From Vibrio maerlii (GTDB lineage: Bacteria; Pseudomonadota; Gammaproteobacteria; Enterobacterales; Vibrionaceae), in NCBI RefSeq assembly GCF_003415655.1, contig NZ_QRHC01000012.1, positions 62,001-126,000 of the forward strand: 64,000 nt of DNA, in the 5' to 3' direction. Both the position numbers and the translations under genes were made by a program. This document shows, in pieces, positions 25,548 through 35,142 of the stretch (positions within the stretch are counted from its first letter, which is position 1; every line of letters starts with the position of its first letter). The notes below the pieces were generated by a model. It worked only from the letters and a program-made list of their open reading frames with translations, was not told where the DNA came from and did no database searches.

Positions 25548-26450
25548 ATGTCTCACTTAAACTATAACCACCTTTATTACTTTTGGATGGTCTGCAAGCA
25601 AGGTTCTGTGACAAAAGCGGCTGATGCTCTTTTCCTCACGCCGCAAACGGTCACAGGGCAAATAAAGGCATTAGAAGAGCGAGTAAAGGGGAAGCTTACT
25701 AAACGAAATGGTCGAAGCGTGGAGCCAACCGAGCTTGGCCAACTTATTTATAAATACGCAGATCGTATGTTTGGACTAAGTTATGAGATGCTCGATATCG
25801 TTAACTACAGTCAACGGTCAAATACGTTGTTTGAAGTGGGTGTGGCAGATGCTCTGTCAAAAAGGTTGGTAAGTAAAATTCTCTCGACCACGGTCCCTGA
25901 AGATCGCAGCATCCACCTACGCTGTTTTGAGTCGACCCACGAAATGTTGCTAGAAAAGTTATCGCAACATAACTTGGATATGATCTTGTCCGATTGCCCG
26001 GTCGATTCAGGTAAGAGTCCGGGCTTATACAGCAAAAAGCTCGGAGAGAGTAATATGAGCTTCTTTTGTTCTAGTGATATTAATGAAGTCCAATTTCCTG
26101 ATGTACTAGAACAGCGTAAACTACTGATCCCAGGAAGCCGAACGTCGATGGGGCGCAAGGTTATGCAGTGGTTTGATCAACAGGGAATTGAGGCCGATAT
26201 CCTTGGTGAGTTTGACGATGTGGCATTGATGAAAGCCTTTGCTCGCTACCACAATGATGTCATTTTCCTTGCTCCAACATTGTATATGAATGAAGTGCGT
26301 AATGACTTGCCACTAAAGCTGATTGGTCATATCGACGAGCTAAAAGAAGAGTACTACGTCATATTTGCTGAGAGAATGATTCAACATCCTGCAGTGAAAA
26401 ACGTATGTGACGCGGATTTTGGTCATTTATTCCAGAATGGCGGTTTTTAA
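25548..26450 (+). CDS. nhaR: LysR-type transcriptional activator NhaR
   Basis: 300-residue LysR-type regulator. The N-terminal winged helix (HLYYFWMVCKQGSVTKAADALFLTPQTVTGQIKALEE, read as HTH about 17-55) is strongly NhaR-like, and the C-terminal effector domain follows from about 90. In E. coli NhaR activates the Na+/H+ antiporter gene nhaA in response to Na+. Here the neighbour is the Na+-coupled carrier nptA, divergently transcribed, which suggests but does not prove that it is a target. AAGGA lies upstream of ATG 25548. Confidence 0.9.
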   Translation: MSHLNYNHLYYFWMVCKQGSVTKAADALFLTPQTVTGQIKALEERVKGKLTKRNGRSVEPTELGQLIYKYADRMFGLSYEMLDIVNYSQRSNTLFEVGVADALSKRLVSKILSTTVPEDRSIHLRCFESTHEMLLEKLSQHNLDMILSDCPVDSGKSPGLYSKKLGESNMSFFCSSDINEVQFPDVLEQRKLLIPGSRTSMGRKVMQWFDQQGIEADILGEFDDVALMKAFARYHNDVIFLAPTLYMNEVRNDLPLKLIGHIDELKEEYYVIFAERMIQHPAVKNVCDADFGHLFQNGGF

Positions 26451-26510
26451 TTTGCGGTGAATTGTTTAAAGTATCGCTTCAGAATGTAATCAAAATATTA
26501 TGAGGAAATC

Positions 26511-26804
26511 ATGAATTTACAAGAGATGGAGAAGAACTCAGCAGAAGCTGTGATTCTGCTAAAGGCAATGGCTAATGAACGCCGATTGCAGATCTTGTGT
26601 TTACTTCATAATAACGAGCTATCGGTTGGCGAGTTATGTGGTCAGTTAGAGCTGAGCCAATCTGCACTCTCACAGCACTTGGCATGGTTACGTCGCGATG
26701 GTTTGGTTGAGACTCGAAAAGAAGCACAGACAGTTTATTACACGCTGAGTAGCGATGAAGTGAAAGCGATGATCAAATTGCTGCACGGAATCTATTGTAA
26801 ATAG
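26511..26804 (+). CDS. hlyU: HlyU, ArsR-family virulence regulator
   Basis: 97-residue winged-helix regulator of the ArsR/SmtB family. The recognition helix lies in QLELSQSALSQHLAWLRRDGLV. The metal-binding cysteines of ArsR repressors are absent; two cysteines (C30 and C96) correspond to C38 and C104 of V. cholerae HlyU, proposed redox sensors. HlyU activates haemolysin and RTX toxin genes in pathogenic vibrios by countering H-NS; here the target genes are outside the window. GAGGA precedes ATG 26511. Order nptA-nhaR-hlyU as in V. cholerae. Confidence 0.93.
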   Translation: MNLQEMEKNSAEAVILLKAMANERRLQILCLLHNNELSVGELCGQLELSQSALSQHLAWLRRDGLVETRKEAQTVYYTLSSDEVKAMIKLLHGIYCK

Positions 26805-26832
26805 CTGATATTTAGCTACAAATATGAAAGAA

Positions 26833-26860
26833 GAAGGCGACCGGAAGTGTCGTCTTTTTT
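26833..26860 (+). terminator. Terminator of hlyU
   Basis: AAGGCGAC / GTCGTCTT with one mismatch, followed by TTTTTT. Confidence 0.7.
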
Positions 26861-26880
26861 ACGCTTGAATTTTAGGTATA

Positions 26881-26908
26881 AAAAAACCGGCTAAAGCCGG
26901 TTTTTTTT
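26881..26908. terminator. Bidirectional terminator, mainly for rpsT
   Basis: AAAACCGGC / GCCGGTTTT with loop TAAA, A-rich on the left and T-rich on the right, so it can work in both directions; on the minus strand it ends rpsT. Confidence 0.88.
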
Positions 26909-26925
26909 GCTAAATCAAAATTCTA

Positions 26926-27186
26926 TTAAAGAGCTTTGATTGCAGCAGCGAAGCGAGACTTATGACGCGCAGCTTTATTCTTATGAATAAGGCCTTTAGT
27001 CGCCATGCGGTCTAGTAGTGGTGTAACTTCAGCGAATGCTTTAGTTGCAGCTTCTTTATCAGCAGCTTCGATAGCAGCGATAGTTTTTTTCATGTAAGTG
27101 CGCATCATAGAACGACGGCTAGCGTTGTGCTGGCGACGTTTCTCAGCTTGGATAGCGCGCTTCTTAGCAGATTTACTGTTTGCCAA
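26926..27186 (-). CDS. rpsT: 30S ribosomal protein S20
   Basis: Primary 16S rRNA-binding protein of the small subunit, 86 residues, with the family pattern ANSKSAKKRAIQAEKRRQHN at the start and KGLIHKNKAARHKSR near the end. The start is TTG at 27186, GGGAG eight bases earlier; E. coli rpsT also uses UUG, which is linked to its autoregulation. An in-frame longer reading would add residues not found in S20. Divergent from murJ. Confidence 0.97.
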   Translation of the reverse strand: MANSKSAKKRAIQAEKRRQHNASRRSMMRTYMKKTIAAIEAADKEAATKAFAEVTPLLDRMATKGLIHKNKAARHKSRFAAAIKAL

Positions 27187-27399
27187 GGGTCTAACTCCCA
27201 AAAACTTAGTTCGGTGACAATTTAAGGGCGAGGAATATCCCTCATTTGCGCTTAAATGTCAACTGATTTGTGCAAAAACTCATCGAAACCAAACAAATTT
27301 TGGTATGTATAAGTTATCGCGGTTAAGATGGCGGGGATTCTAACAGCATTTCTATACCAATGCTAATAAAAGTGTGTTGGTTTTCTATCTGAGGTTAAT

Positions 27400-28962
27400 G
27401 TGAGTAAAAGACTGCTCAAGTCTGGCATGATTGTCAGTGCGATGACGCTCGTATCCCGCGTCCTAGGCTTAGTGCGCGATATTGTAGTGGCAAATTTAAT
27501 GGGGGCAGGAGCGAGCGCTGATGTTTTCTTCTTCGCTAATAAAATCCCCAACTTCCTGCGTCGCCTTTTTGCTGAAGGTGCCTTCTCGCAAGCCTTTGTT
27601 CCTGTCCTAACGGAATATCATGCCTCTGGTGATATGGATAAAACCCGTCAACTGATTGCTCGGGCCGCAGGTACCTTAGGCGTTATTGTCTCTATTGTTA
27701 CCGTACTTGGCGTTTTAGGCTCAGGAGTCGTGACTGCGCTGTTCGGCTTTGGTTGGTTCTTGGATTGGATGAACGATGGCCCATCTGCGGGTAAATTCGA
27801 ACTAGCCAGTCTGATGCTCAAAATTACCTTTCCTTATTTATGGTTCATTACCTTTGTTGCGTTATCTGGCGCGATTCTTAACACATTGGGTAAGTTTGCG
27901 GTTTCGTCTTTTACTCCTGTTTTCCTCAATGTGATGATTATTCTGTCTGCGTGGTTGATCGCTCCGCAGTTATCACAACCTGAGATTGGTCTTGCAATAG
28001 GTGTGTTCCTCGGTGGTTTGGTGCAATTCCTATTTCAGATCCCTTTCCTTATTAAAGCCGGTGTGATGGTTAAGCCCAAGTGGGGTTGGCGAGATCCTGG
28101 TGTCGTGAAGATCCGCACGCTAATGATCCCTGCTTTGTTTGGTGTCTCGGTAAGCCAAATTAACCTGTTATTCGACACGTTTATTGCTAGCTTCCTTGAA
28201 ACGGGCTCAATCAGTTGGCTCTATTATTCAGACCGGCTTCTTGAATTTCCTCTAGGCTTATTTGGTATCGCGATTGCTACCGTAATCCTCCCAGCGCTTT
28301 CTCGCAAACATGTCGATGATGAGGGAGAAGGCTTTGCTCATACCATGGACTGGGGGGTCCGCATGGTGATGTTGCTCGGTGTGCCTGCGATGCTTGGCTT
28401 AATTGTGTTAGCAAAACCAATGCTGATGGTGTTGTTTATGCGTGGTGAGTTTAGCCCACAAGATGTTGAATTTGCATCGATGTCTTTAATGGCTTACGCC
28501 TCGGGTCTGTTGAACTTTATGCTGATTAAGGTGCTAGCGCCTGGCTACTACTCGCGCCAAGATACCAAGACGCCAGTGAAGTACGGCATTATTGCGATGG
28601 TTTCGAACATGGTATTCAATGCCATCTTTGCATGGTTCTATGGTTATGTCGGCTTGGCGATGGCAACTGCACTGTCGGCATTCGTCAATATGTCGCTACT
28701 TTATCGAGGCCTACACCTAGCAAAGGTTTATCAACTAACCAAGAAAACGTTATTGTTTATTGCTCGTTTGATCGTTGCTGGTGGGGCGATGGTTGCTGTG
28801 ATTCTTTGGCAGCTTGAAGAGATGCAAGTTTGGTTATCCTGGACTTTAGTAGAACGAGTTTTCTGGTTAACAACATTAATAGGATTGGGTGCAGCAGTTT
28901 ACTTGATCACTTTGCTTGTTTTGGGTATTCGCTTAAAAGATGTAAAAGCAGCGACAGAATAA
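27400..28962 (+). CDS. murJ: Lipid II flippase MurJ
   Basis: Inner-membrane flippase of the MOP superfamily, 520 residues and about 14 membrane segments. Visible signatures are GLVRDIVVANLMGAGASADVFFFANKIPNFLRRLFAEGAF, with the Arg residues that line the cavity, the SGAILNTLGKF segment and YYSDRLLEFPLGLFGIAIATVILPALS. GTG 27400 is five bases after GAGG. In many gammaproteobacteria murJ lies between rpsT and ribF, as here. Confidence 0.96.
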   Translation: MSKRLLKSGMIVSAMTLVSRVLGLVRDIVVANLMGAGASADVFFFANKIPNFLRRLFAEGAFSQAFVPVLTEYHASGDMDKTRQLIARAAGTLGVIVSIVTVLGVLGSGVVTALFGFGWFLDWMNDGPSAGKFELASLMLKITFPYLWFITFVALSGAILNTLGKFAVSSFTPVFLNVMIILSAWLIAPQLSQPEIGLAIGVFLGGLVQFLFQIPFLIKAGVMVKPKWGWRDPGVVKIRTLMIPALFGVSVSQINLLFDTFIASFLETGSISWLYYSDRLLEFPLGLFGIAIATVILPALSRKHVDDEGEGFAHTMDWGVRMVMLLGVPAMLGLIVLAKPMLMVLFMRGEFSPQDVEFASMSLMAYASGLLNFMLIKVLAPGYYSRQDTKTPVKYGIIAMVSNMVFNAIFAWFYGYVGLAMATALSAFVNMSLLYRGLHLAKVYQLTKKTLLFIARLIVAGGAMVAVILWQLEEMQVWLSWTLVERVFWLTTLIGLGAAVYLITLLVLGIRLKDVKAATE

Positions 28963-28980
28963 GTCAGATTAGTATATAAT
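28951..28980 (+). promoter_or_regulatory. Possible promoter of ribF-ileS-lspA
   Basis: GCGACA (28951-28956), 18 bases, then a perfect TATAAT (28975-28980), 70 bases before ribF and overlapping the murJ end. The -35 match is only 4 of 6. Confidence 0.45.
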
Positions 28981-29049
28981 CCGTCAGTTTCACGCTTTTA
29001 GAAGCAAGCTTTACGAGTAAATAGACTTAATAGGTTGTAGTGACACCCA

Positions 29050-29985
29050 ATGGAATTAATCCGAGGCATTCACAATATCAAACCACATCATGCAGGATGT
29101 GTACTGACAATTGGCAACTTTGATGGCGTACATTTAGGTCATCAAGCGGTACTTGAGCAGGTTTCTGAGAAGGCCAAGCAGTTAGGTTTGCCATCCACGG
29201 TGATGACGTTTGATCCGCAACCCCTTGAATTATTTGCTCGTGATAAAGCACCAGCTCGCTTAACTCGACTGAGAGATAAGTATGTTCAACTCAGTAAACT
29301 GAGTATTGAGCGTTTATTGTGTGTTAACTTCAACCGTCGTTTTGCTAATCAAAGCCCTGATGAGTTCATTACTGACTTGTTGGTCAAACGATTGGGTGTT
29401 AAGTTTTTGGTAGTTGGTGACGATTTTTGTTTTGGTAAGAATCGTGAAGGCAACTTTCAGATGTTACAACAAGCCGGTGAAAAATTTGGTTTTGAAGTCG
29501 TTAGCACGCAAAGTTTCCGTTTACAGCAGTTGCGAGTAAGTAGTACTGCGATTCGTGAAGCATTAGCAGGCGATAATTTAGACTCTGCTGCCCATATGCT
29601 GGGGCGTGATTACAGCATTAGCGGTCGTGTTTCTCACGGTCGTAAATTAGGAAGAACTATTGGCTTTCCTACGGCGAACATCCCACTTAAACGTTGTGTA
29701 TCACCCGTTTCAGGTGTATACGCGGTTCAAGCATTGGGCTTGGGGGAACAACCGGTCAACGGCGTTGCCAATATTGGTAACAGACCTACGGTAAATGGCG
29801 TTCGCCAACAACTCGAAGTTCATTTATTTGACTTTCAGGCTAATTTATATGGCAAACAACTGGAAATCGTACTTCGACATAAGCTGCGAGATGAGAAAAA
29901 ATTCGAATCTTTTGACGCTTTAAAACAACAAATCGAATTGGATGCTGAGGCAGCAAGGGTGTGGCTGCAGCAGTGTAAAGCCTAA
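29050..29985 (+). CDS. ribF: Bifunctional riboflavin kinase / FMN adenylyltransferase
   Basis: Makes FMN and FAD from riboflavin. The N-terminal nucleotidyltransferase domain carries TIGNFDGVHLGHQAV (HxGH type) and the late ISSTAIRE-type SSTAIREAL; the C-terminal flavokinase domain (from about 182) has GRKLGRTIGFPTANI and the GVYAV / VHLFDF strands. Length 311, as usual. It leads the ribF-ileS-lspA group, the same order as in E. coli. Confidence 0.97.
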   Translation: MELIRGIHNIKPHHAGCVLTIGNFDGVHLGHQAVLEQVSEKAKQLGLPSTVMTFDPQPLELFARDKAPARLTRLRDKYVQLSKLSIERLLCVNFNRRFANQSPDEFITDLLVKRLGVKFLVVGDDFCFGKNREGNFQMLQQAGEKFGFEVVSTQSFRLQQLRVSSTAIREALAGDNLDSAAHMLGRDYSISGRVSHGRKLGRTIGFPTANIPLKRCVSPVSGVYAVQALGLGEQPVNGVANIGNRPTVNGVRQQLEVHLFDFQANLYGKQLEIVLRHKLRDEKKFESFDALKQQIELDAEAARVWLQQCKA

Positions 29986-30049
29986 GTCGTTTAGTTCGCG
30001 GCTTAGCATAATGTCTAACTGTCACCCAACACAACGGAATTAAGAATCG

Positions 30050-32911
30050 ATGAGTGAGTATAAAGATACCCTGAACTTACCTGAAACAGGGTTTCCGATG
30101 CGCGGTAATCTGGCTAATCGCGAGCCAGAAATGCTTAAGCGTTGGTACAAAGAAGACCTTTACGGCGAGATCCGTAAAGCGAAGAAAGGCAAGAAATCTT
30201 TCGTTCTACACGATGGTCCTCCATACGCTAACGGTGACATTCACATTGGTCACGCGTTAAACAAGATTCTTAAAGACATTATTATTAAATCCAAAACACT
30301 TTCTGGTTTTGATGCACCGTACATTCCAGGTTGGGACTGTCACGGGCTACCAATTGAACTAATGGTAGAGAAGAAGAAAGGCAAGCCAGGCCAAAAAATC
30401 TCTGCGGCAGAGTTCCGTGAAGAGTGTCGTAAATACGCGGCAGGCCAGGTAGAGGGCCAAAAAGAGAGCTTCAAGCGCCTTGGTATCATGGGTGAGTGGG
30501 ATAAGCCTTACCGCACGATGGACTTCGGTACAGAAGCGAACATCATCCGTGCACTCGGTAAGATTGCTGACAACGGTCACCTACTAAAAGGCTTCAAACC
30601 TGTTCACTGGTGTACTGACTGTGGCAGCGCACTAGCAGAGGCAGAAGTTGAGTACAAAGATAAAGTATCTCCTTCTATCGATGTTCGCTTTAAAGCGGCT
30701 GATGAAGCAGCACTGGTATCTAAGTTCTCTGTCGCAGAAGGCCACGAAGGTCAAGGCGATATCTCTATCGTTATCTGGACAACAACGCCATGGACACTGC
30801 CTGCAAACCGCGCAGTATGTCTACGTGATGATCTAGAGTACGTTCTTATCCAAACTGAGGCTTCTCCTGAAAACGGACAGCAGCCTGAGCGGATCATCGT
30901 AGCTTCTGAGCTAGCGAAAGACGTAATGGATCGCGCGGGTATCGAGCACTTCCATAACCTAGGTTTTGCGAAGGGTGAAGATCTTGAACTGTCTCAGTTC
31001 AACCACCCATTCTACGACTTCACGGTTCCTGCGATCCTTGGCGATCACGTAACAACTGACTCTGGTACTGGTGTGGTTCACACAGCACCTGGCCACGGTC
31101 AAGAAGACTTCGCGGTTGGTAAAAAATACGACCTAGAAGTAGCGAACCCAGTTGGCTCAAACGGCGTTTACCTACCAGATACCGAGCTATTCGCTGGTCA
31201 GCACGTATTCAAAGCGAACGATTCAGTACTAGAAGTTCTGAAAGAAAAAGGTGCACTTCTACACCACCACGCTTACGAGCACAGCTACCCACACTGTTGG
31301 AGACACAAAACGCCAATCATCTTCCGTGCAACACCGCAGTGGTTCGTATCGATGGACCAAGCAGGTCTTCGTGCAAACGCACTAGAAGCGATCAAAGGTG
31401 TTGAGTGGATGCCTGAGTGGGGTCAAAGCCGTATCGAAGGTATGGTTGAAGGACGCCCTGAGTGGTGTATCTCTCGTCAACGTACTTGGGGTGTGCCAAT
31501 CGCTCTATTCGTTCACAAAGAGACATCAGAACTTCACCCGAACACAATTGAACTGGTAGAAAAAGTTGCTCAGCTAGTTGAAGAAAAAGGCATTCAAGCT
31601 TGGTGGGATGTAGAAATTGCAGACCTACTAGGTGAAGACGCTGACAAGTACGAGAAAGTACTGGATACGCTAGACGTATGGTTCGATTCAGGTGTGACTC
31701 ACTACTCAGTAGTAGACTCACGTGAAGAGTACAACGGTAACAAGACAGACCTATACCTAGAGGGTTCTGACCAGCACCGTGGTTGGTTCCAGTCTTCTCT
31801 AATTTCATCTATCGCGATGAAAGGCGAAGCGCCATACAAGCAAGTGCTAACGCACGGCTTCGTAGTAGATGGTAACGGCCGTAAGATGTCTAAATCTATC
31901 GGTAACGTGGTTGCACCAAAAGATGTAACTAACAAGCTAGGTGCTGACATTCTGCGTTTATGGGTTGCTTCTACCGACTACACTGGTGAAGTAGCGGTTT
32001 CTGATGAAATCCTAAAACGCTCTGCTGATGCTTACCGTCGTATCCGTAACACAGCACGTTTCTTCCTAGCTAACCTAAGCGGCTTTAACCCTGCTACAGA
32101 TATGGTTGCACCAGAAGATATGGTAGCGCTAGATCGCTGGGCTGTAGGTCGTGCATTAGCGGCTCAAGAAGAGATCGTGAAAGCATACGAAGAGTACAAC
32201 ACACACGGTGTTACTCAGCGTCTAATGCAGTTCTGTTCAGTAGAGATGGGTTCATTCTACCTAGACGTAATCAAAGACCGTCAGTACACAGCAAAAGAGG
32301 GCGGTAACGCTCAACGTAGCTGTCAGACAGCACTTTACTACATCGTGGAAGCACTTGTTCGTTGGATGGCTCCTATCATGTCGTTCACAGCAGATGAAAT
32401 CTGGAACGAGATGCCAAGCTCTCTACCTACTGGTGAGCAGCGTGATAAGTTCGTATTCACAGGCGAGTGGTTCGAAGGTCTATTTGGTTTAGCGGAAGGT
32501 GAAGAGCTAAGCAACGAATTCTGGGCTGAAATCCAGACCGTTCGTGGCGCAGTGAACAAGCTTCTAGAAGATGCGCGTAAAGACAAGACTATCGGTGGTT
32601 CTCTGCAAGCGGAAGTAACGCTATACGCTGACGATGCACTAGCAGCTAAGATCAACAAACTTGAAGATGAACTACGTTTCGTTCTTCTGACTTCAGCGGC
32701 TACAGTAAAACCACTGAGCGAGAAGACAGACGCAGCACAAGCGACAGATGTTGAAGGTCTATTCGTTGAAGTTGCAGCGACAGAGAACGAGAAGTGTGAC
32801 CGCTGTTGGCACCACACTCCAGATGTAGGCACTATTGCAGGTCACGAAAAAGTTTGTGGTCGTTGTGTGTCGAATATCGACGGTGAAGGCGAAACTCGTC
32901 GTTACGCATAA
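30050..32911 (+). CDS. ileS: Isoleucyl-tRNA synthetase
   Basis: Class I synthetase of 953 residues. HIGH motif in GDIHIGHALNK (about 64-67), KMSKS in GRKMSKSIGNVVAP, the editing domain with TTTPWTLPANRAV, and a C-terminal zinc-binding finger CDRCWHH...CGRC. Codon use is strongly biased, as for highly expressed genes. In E. coli ileS is followed by lspA, fkpB and ispH, as here. The C-terminal zinc finger makes this the type usually found without pseudomonic acid resistance. Confidence 0.98.
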   Translation: MSEYKDTLNLPETGFPMRGNLANREPEMLKRWYKEDLYGEIRKAKKGKKSFVLHDGPPYANGDIHIGHALNKILKDIIIKSKTLSGFDAPYIPGWDCHGLPIELMVEKKKGKPGQKISAAEFREECRKYAAGQVEGQKESFKRLGIMGEWDKPYRTMDFGTEANIIRALGKIADNGHLLKGFKPVHWCTDCGSALAEAEVEYKDKVSPSIDVRFKAADEAALVSKFSVAEGHEGQGDISIVIWTTTPWTLPANRAVCLRDDLEYVLIQTEASPENGQQPERIIVASELAKDVMDRAGIEHFHNLGFAKGEDLELSQFNHPFYDFTVPAILGDHVTTDSGTGVVHTAPGHGQEDFAVGKKYDLEVANPVGSNGVYLPDTELFAGQHVFKANDSVLEVLKEKGALLHHHAYEHSYPHCWRHKTPIIFRATPQWFVSMDQAGLRANALEAIKGVEWMPEWGQSRIEGMVEGRPEWCISRQRTWGVPIALFVHKETSELHPNTIELVEKVAQLVEEKGIQAWWDVEIADLLGEDADKYEKVLDTLDVWFDSGVTHYSVVDSREEYNGNKTDLYLEGSDQHRGWFQSSLISSIAMKGEAPYKQVLTHGFVVDGNGRKMSKSIGNVVAPKDVTNKLGADILRLWVASTDYTGEVAVSDEILKRSADAYRRIRNTARFFLANLSGFNPATDMVAPEDMVALDRWAVGRALAAQEEIVKAYEEYNTHGVTQRLMQFCSVEMGSFYLDVIKDRQYTAKEGGNAQRSCQTALYYIVEALVRWMAPIMSFTADEIWNEMPSSLPTGEQRDKFVFTGEWFEGLFGLAEGEELSNEFWAEIQTVRGAVNKLLEDARKDKTIGGSLQAEVTLYADDALAAKINKLEDELRFVLLTSAATVKPLSEKTDAAQATDVEGLFVEVAATENEKCDRCWHHTPDVGTIAGHEKVCGRCVSNIDGEGETRRYA

Positions 32912-32939
32912 TTAGTTGATCTTTATGTAACTTCTATAG

Positions 32940-32965
32940 CCCCAGTATCTACTGGGGTTATTTTT
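32940..32965 (+). terminator. Hairpin between ileS and lspA
   Basis: CCCCAGTA (32940-32947) / TACTGGGG (32950-32957) followed by TTATTTTT. The very short loop must open one or two pairs. It may reduce read-through into lspA. Confidence 0.7.
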
Positions 32966-33001
32966 AGGAGCCATTCTAGGTTTCAGTTTTCAGGGGATAG
33001 G

Positions 33002-33514
33002 ATGTCAAACATTCCATTAAAACAATCAGGTGTTCGTTGGCTGTTACTTGCTTTCGTCATTTTTCTTGCAGATATCGCCATCAAGTTTGTCGTTATGGAG
33101 AACATGGGTTACGGCTGGTCGAATCGCATTGAGATTCTGCCTTTCTTCAACTTACTGTATGTCCACAACTACGGAGCTGCGTTTAGCTTCTTGAGTGACC
33201 AAGGTGGCTGGCAGCGCTGGTTCTTTACGGCTATTGCATTTGCAGTGACTGCGATGCTGACGTACTGGATGAGTAAGCTACCCGCAAAAGAAAAGTGGAA
33301 CAACATTGCTTATGCGATGATCATTGGTGGTGCAGTAGGCAACGTATTTGACCGTGTCGTGCATGGCTTTGTTGTCGATTACCTAGATTTTTACTGGGGC
33401 ACTTATCACTGGCCTGCATTCAACCTTGCAGATATGGGTATTTGTATCGGTGCAGCAATGATCATTCTTGACGGCTTTCGAAAAGATAAAGAGCCTGAGC
33501 AGAAAGAGAGCTAA
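33002..33514 (+). CDS. lspA: Lipoprotein signal peptidase (signal peptidase II)
   Basis: Inner-membrane aspartyl protease that cuts prolipoproteins before the diacylglyceryl-cysteine. The 170-residue protein has four membrane segments and the two catalytic Asp motifs GGAVGNVFDRVVHGFVVDYLDF and FNLADMGI. Works after Lgt (22079) on the lipoproteins encoded in this window (for example BamD). GGATAGG-type site before ATG 33002. Confidence 0.97.
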   Translation: MSNIPLKQSGVRWLLLAFVIFLADIAIKFVVMENMGYGWSNRIEILPFFNLLYVHNYGAAFSFLSDQGGWQRWFFTAIAFAVTAMLTYWMSKLPAKEKWNNIAYAMIIGGAVGNVFDRVVHGFVVDYLDFYWGTYHWPAFNLADMGICIGAAMIILDGFRKDKEPEQKES

Positions 33515-33545
33515 GCCTCGAAGTGTAAATTAAATGAATAACCAC

Positions 33546-33580
33546 AAGCGCTGTCCGTTGATTCGGACCGCGCTTTTTTA
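33546..33580 (+). terminator. Hairpin after lspA
   Basis: AAGCGCTGTCCG (33546-33557) / CGGACCGCGCTT (33564-33575) with one mismatch, followed by TTTTT. Lies between lspA and fkpB, so fkpB-ispH may have their own promoter or receive partial read-through. Confidence 0.82.
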
Positions 33581-33640
33581 GTATAAGAGGGTACCTCACA
33601 AAAAAGCGTGAGATAACGATAACAACAAGGAAGCAGAAAC

Positions 33641-34072
33641 GTGGCAGTCATCGCACAAAACTCGGCAGTAACTCTGCATTTTACTATCAAAATGAATGAC
33701 GGTTCTGTCGCAGACAGCACGCATAATATGGGCAAACCCGCTAAGCTAATTATTGGTGATGGTAGCTTGAGTGACAACTTTGAGCAGTGCTTAATTGGCT
33801 TAGAAAGCGGTGATAATCAGTCGATTGAGCTAAAAGCGGCTGATGCTTTTGGCATGCCAAATCCAGATAATGTTCATCATATGGATCGCGCTAAGTTTGT
33901 TGGCGATGCAGAGGTCGAAGTGGGCACCATCATGGCGTTTTCTGGTCCAGACGGTATGGAAATTCCAGGGATTATTACTGATATTGCTGGAGATTCAGTG
34001 ACCGTTGATTTTAATCATCCGCTCGCAGGGCAAGATGTGACTTTTGAAGTTGAGATTTTGACAGTAGAATAG
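33641..34072 (+). CDS. fkpB: FKBP-type peptidyl-prolyl isomerase FkpB
   Basis: SlpA-type FKBP of 143 residues. The FKBP domain is split by the IF (insert-in-flap) domain, as shown by SIELKAADAFGMPNPDNVHHMDRAKF and the return GIITDIAGDSVTVDFNHPLAGQDVTFEVEIL. GTG 33641 has AAGGAAG upstream. Located between lspA and ispH as in E. coli. Confidence 0.95.
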   Translation: MAVIAQNSAVTLHFTIKMNDGSVADSTHNMGKPAKLIIGDGSLSDNFEQCLIGLESGDNQSIELKAADAFGMPNPDNVHHMDRAKFVGDAEVEVGTIMAFSGPDGMEIPGIITDIAGDSVTVDFNHPLAGQDVTFEVEILTVE

Positions 34073-34092
34073 CGAGCCAAAAGATAAGTACC

Positions 34093-35058
34093 ATGAGCAA
34101 CGAAATGAAAATTCTCTTAGCCAACCCACGTGGCTTTTGTGCGGGTGTTGACCGTGCTATCAGCATTGTTGAACGTGCCCTAGAAATGTATCAACCGCCA
34201 ATCTACGTGCGTCATGAAGTCGTGCATAATCGCTTTGTGGTAGAAGGACTAAAGCAGCGCGGTGCTATCTTCGTTGAAGAACTAAACGAAGTGCCAGACG
34301 ATAACATTGTGATCTTTTCTGCTCACGGTGTATCTCAAGCGGTACGCAAAGAAGCGAAAGAACGTGACCTGACGGTTTTTGATGCAACCTGTCCACTGGT
34401 AACGAAAGTACACATGGAAGTAGCTCGTGCGAGCCGCAAACATATGGAAGTAGTGCTGATTGGTCATGCTGGCCATCCAGAAGTGGAAGGCACTATGGGG
34501 CAGTACGCAAGCGATGAGGGCGGCATGTATTTGGTTGAAAAACCAGAGGACGTGGTGAAGCTAAAAGAGATGGTTAAAGACCCAACTCATCTGCATTACG
34601 TGAGTCAAACAACTCTTTCAGTTGATGAAACGGCAGACGTCATTGAAGAGCTTCGTCGCGTCTTTCCTGATATCCAAGGTCCACGAAAAGATGATATCTG
34701 TTACGCAACCCAAAACCGCCAAGACGCGGTGCGTGATATGGCATCCGATGTTGAAGTCGTGGTGGTGGTTGGCTCTAAGAACTCATCGAATTCAACGCGC
34801 CTTAAAGAACTAGCAGAAAAGCTTGGCACTCCGGGTTACTTAACTGATTGTCCAGAAGACATTCAAACTGAATGGTTAGATGGCAAGAAGAAAGTCGGCG
34901 TTACTGCCGGGGCTTCTGCTCCTGAAGAGTTGGTAAACAAGATCATTGGGCGCATCAAAGAAATTATCGGTGTGGATGAGATTGAAGAGATCCAAGGTCG
35001 AGAAGAGAACATGTTCTTTGAAGTACCTAAAGAGCTTCAAATTAAGCAAGTAGACTAA
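34093..35058 (+). CDS. ispH: 4-hydroxy-3-methylbut-2-enyl diphosphate reductase
   Basis: Last enzyme of the MEP isoprenoid pathway, an iron-sulfur protein. Three cluster cysteines are visible in PRGFCAGVD, DATCPLVTK and DDICYATQN. The 321-residue call starts at ATG 34093; starting at ATG 34105 (MKILLANPRGFC) would put the cysteines at 12 and 96, the E. coli numbering, so that start is also credible. The catalytic Glu and TQTTLS-type region (SQTTLSVDET) are present. A terminator follows. Confidence 0.97.
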   Translation: MSNEMKILLANPRGFCAGVDRAISIVERALEMYQPPIYVRHEVVHNRFVVEGLKQRGAIFVEELNEVPDDNIVIFSAHGVSQAVRKEAKERDLTVFDATCPLVTKVHMEVARASRKHMEVVLIGHAGHPEVEGTMGQYASDEGGMYLVEKPEDVVKLKEMVKDPTHLHYVSQTTLSVDETADVIEELRRVFPDIQGPRKDDICYATQNRQDAVRDMASDVEVVVVVGSKNSSNSTRLKELAEKLGTPGYLTDCPEDIQTEWLDGKKKVGVTAGASAPEELVNKIIGRIKEIIGVDEIEEIQGREENMFFEVPKELQIKQVD

Positions 35059-35080
35059 TCCCTCTATTCCTATGAATTCG

Positions 35081-35107
35081 AAAGGCGGCCATCAGGTCGC
35101 CTTTTTG
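35081..35107 (+). terminator. Terminator of fkpB-ispH
   Basis: AAAGGCGGCC / GGTCGCCTTT with loop ATCA and one mismatch, followed by TTTT. Confidence 0.85.
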
Positions 35108-35142
35108 TTATCTACAATCGAATATCTAATTGAAGAAGTGGT